From CAZFBA01 sp964517135 (GTDB lineage Bacteria > Cyanobacteriota > Vampirovibrionia > JBFMGH01), in the NCBI GenBank assembly GCA_964517135.1, contig CAZFBA010000018.1, positions 1 through 64,000 of the forward strand: DNA of 64,000 nucleotides, written 5' to 3'. Numbering within the stretch: the first letter of the stretch is position 1; every line of letters starts with the position of its first letter. Below the pieces are notes generated by a model. It saw nothing but the letters and a program-made list of their open reading frames with translations, was not told the DNA's origin and did not search any database. Shown here one piece after another: positions 63,809 through 64,000 of this stretch. Position numbers and translations under genes: made by a program.

Positions 63809-64000
63809 ATGTTTCATACCAATTTTAAGCGCCAGGTATTTATTTCACTTGTTTTAATCTTATTTTTTGTAGCATCAACAGGTATTAATCAAGATTCAAG
63901 TGCAGCTTTAGCCAGAAAAAACAACAAACAAGAAACTAAAAATGAACAATCTTTCTCTCAAACCGAGATGATGGAACTTATTAAAACCCTTACAAATACG
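63809..64000 (+). CDS. Start of an exported protein, truncated by the window edge
   Basis: The 64 codons from ATG 63809 continue past the window. AAGAGGA lies upstream. There is a signal peptide (residues 6-33: a basic start, a hydrophobic run VFISLVLILFFVAS, ending DSSAALA). The mature part is polar (RKNNKQETKNEQS). The function cannot be judged. Confidence 0.75.
   Translation, partial: MFHTNFKRQVFISLVLILFFVASTGINQDSSAALARKNNKQETKNEQSFSQTEMMELIKTLTNT

Overview
The window is AT-rich bacterial DNA with Shine-Dalgarno sites of the AGGAG type, sigma70-like promoters and the standard code. Gene content suggests a Gram-negative-type cell: a secreted TpsA-like adhesin, a TolC-family channel, an OmpH/Skp-like chaperone and several envelope sensor kinases. 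A cluster at 60-63 kb encodes orphan proteins with a short N-terminal (I/L)SFxxK-type motif. From memory this resembles hypothetical proteins of non-photosynthetic Cyanobacteria relatives (Melainabacteria/Vampirovibrionia), so that is my best but unproven guess at the lineage.

Layout. 1-11,448 (minus) is one continuous open frame running off the left edge: a giant filamentous-haemagglutinin/leukotoxin-like adhesin of at least 3,816 residues, carrying about 17 tandem 72-residue FG-GAP-like repeats. 12.2-15.7 kb holds a short M48 protease, a lytic transglycosylase with a Met-rich tract, and mtaB. 16-21.7 kb carries purA, tRNA-Lys, skp/ompH, wecC and an LdhH-type lactate oxidation subunit. 21.8-29 kb carries a two-copy fused malic enzyme, an ARPP-1-like secreted protein, a degenerate NodB-fold protein, a histidine kinase and a cysteine-desulfurase-like enzyme. 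29-30 kb is RNA territory: a candidate structured ncRNA, tRNA-Glu and a CAU tRNA. 30.6-42.7 kb carries a TPR protein, a DUF4145 protein, a methionine-gamma-lyase-family enzyme, an MglA-like GTPase paired with a histidine kinase, a dihydrouridine synthase, a second large histidine kinase next to a TolC-family protein, and a small coiled-coil protein. 42.8-47.7 kb is a tight three-gene operon: HMG-CoA reductase, UbiA prenyltransferase and a PEP-synthase/rifampin-phosphotransferase-like enzyme. 48-51.7 kb has an internally duplicated small protein, an SPFH/prohibitin protein and a PocR-domain histidine kinase. 51.9-52.1 kb is a 188-bp element bounded by 17-bp perfect inverted repeats and holding poly-G runs. 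52.1-58.8 kb is the treZ-treY trehalose operon, whose TreY carries an N-terminal MalQ-like domain that appears catalytically dead. 59.4-63.3 kb is the cluster of unknown small proteins, including a membrane zincin-like protein.

How it fits together. TreZ and TreY would make trehalose from alpha-glucan. LdhH and the malic enzyme feed pyruvate metabolism. HMG-CoA reductase followed by a prenyltransferase points to an isoprenoid-linked product. Several proteins are two-copy or fused forms in which one domain keeps its fold but has lost catalytic residues: the malic enzyme N-half, the MalQ part of TreY and the NodB-like protein. The adhesin, the transglycosylase and the (I/L)SFxxK cluster are the most lineage-specific parts. 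No CRISPR array, transposase, integrase or reverse transcriptase was seen.
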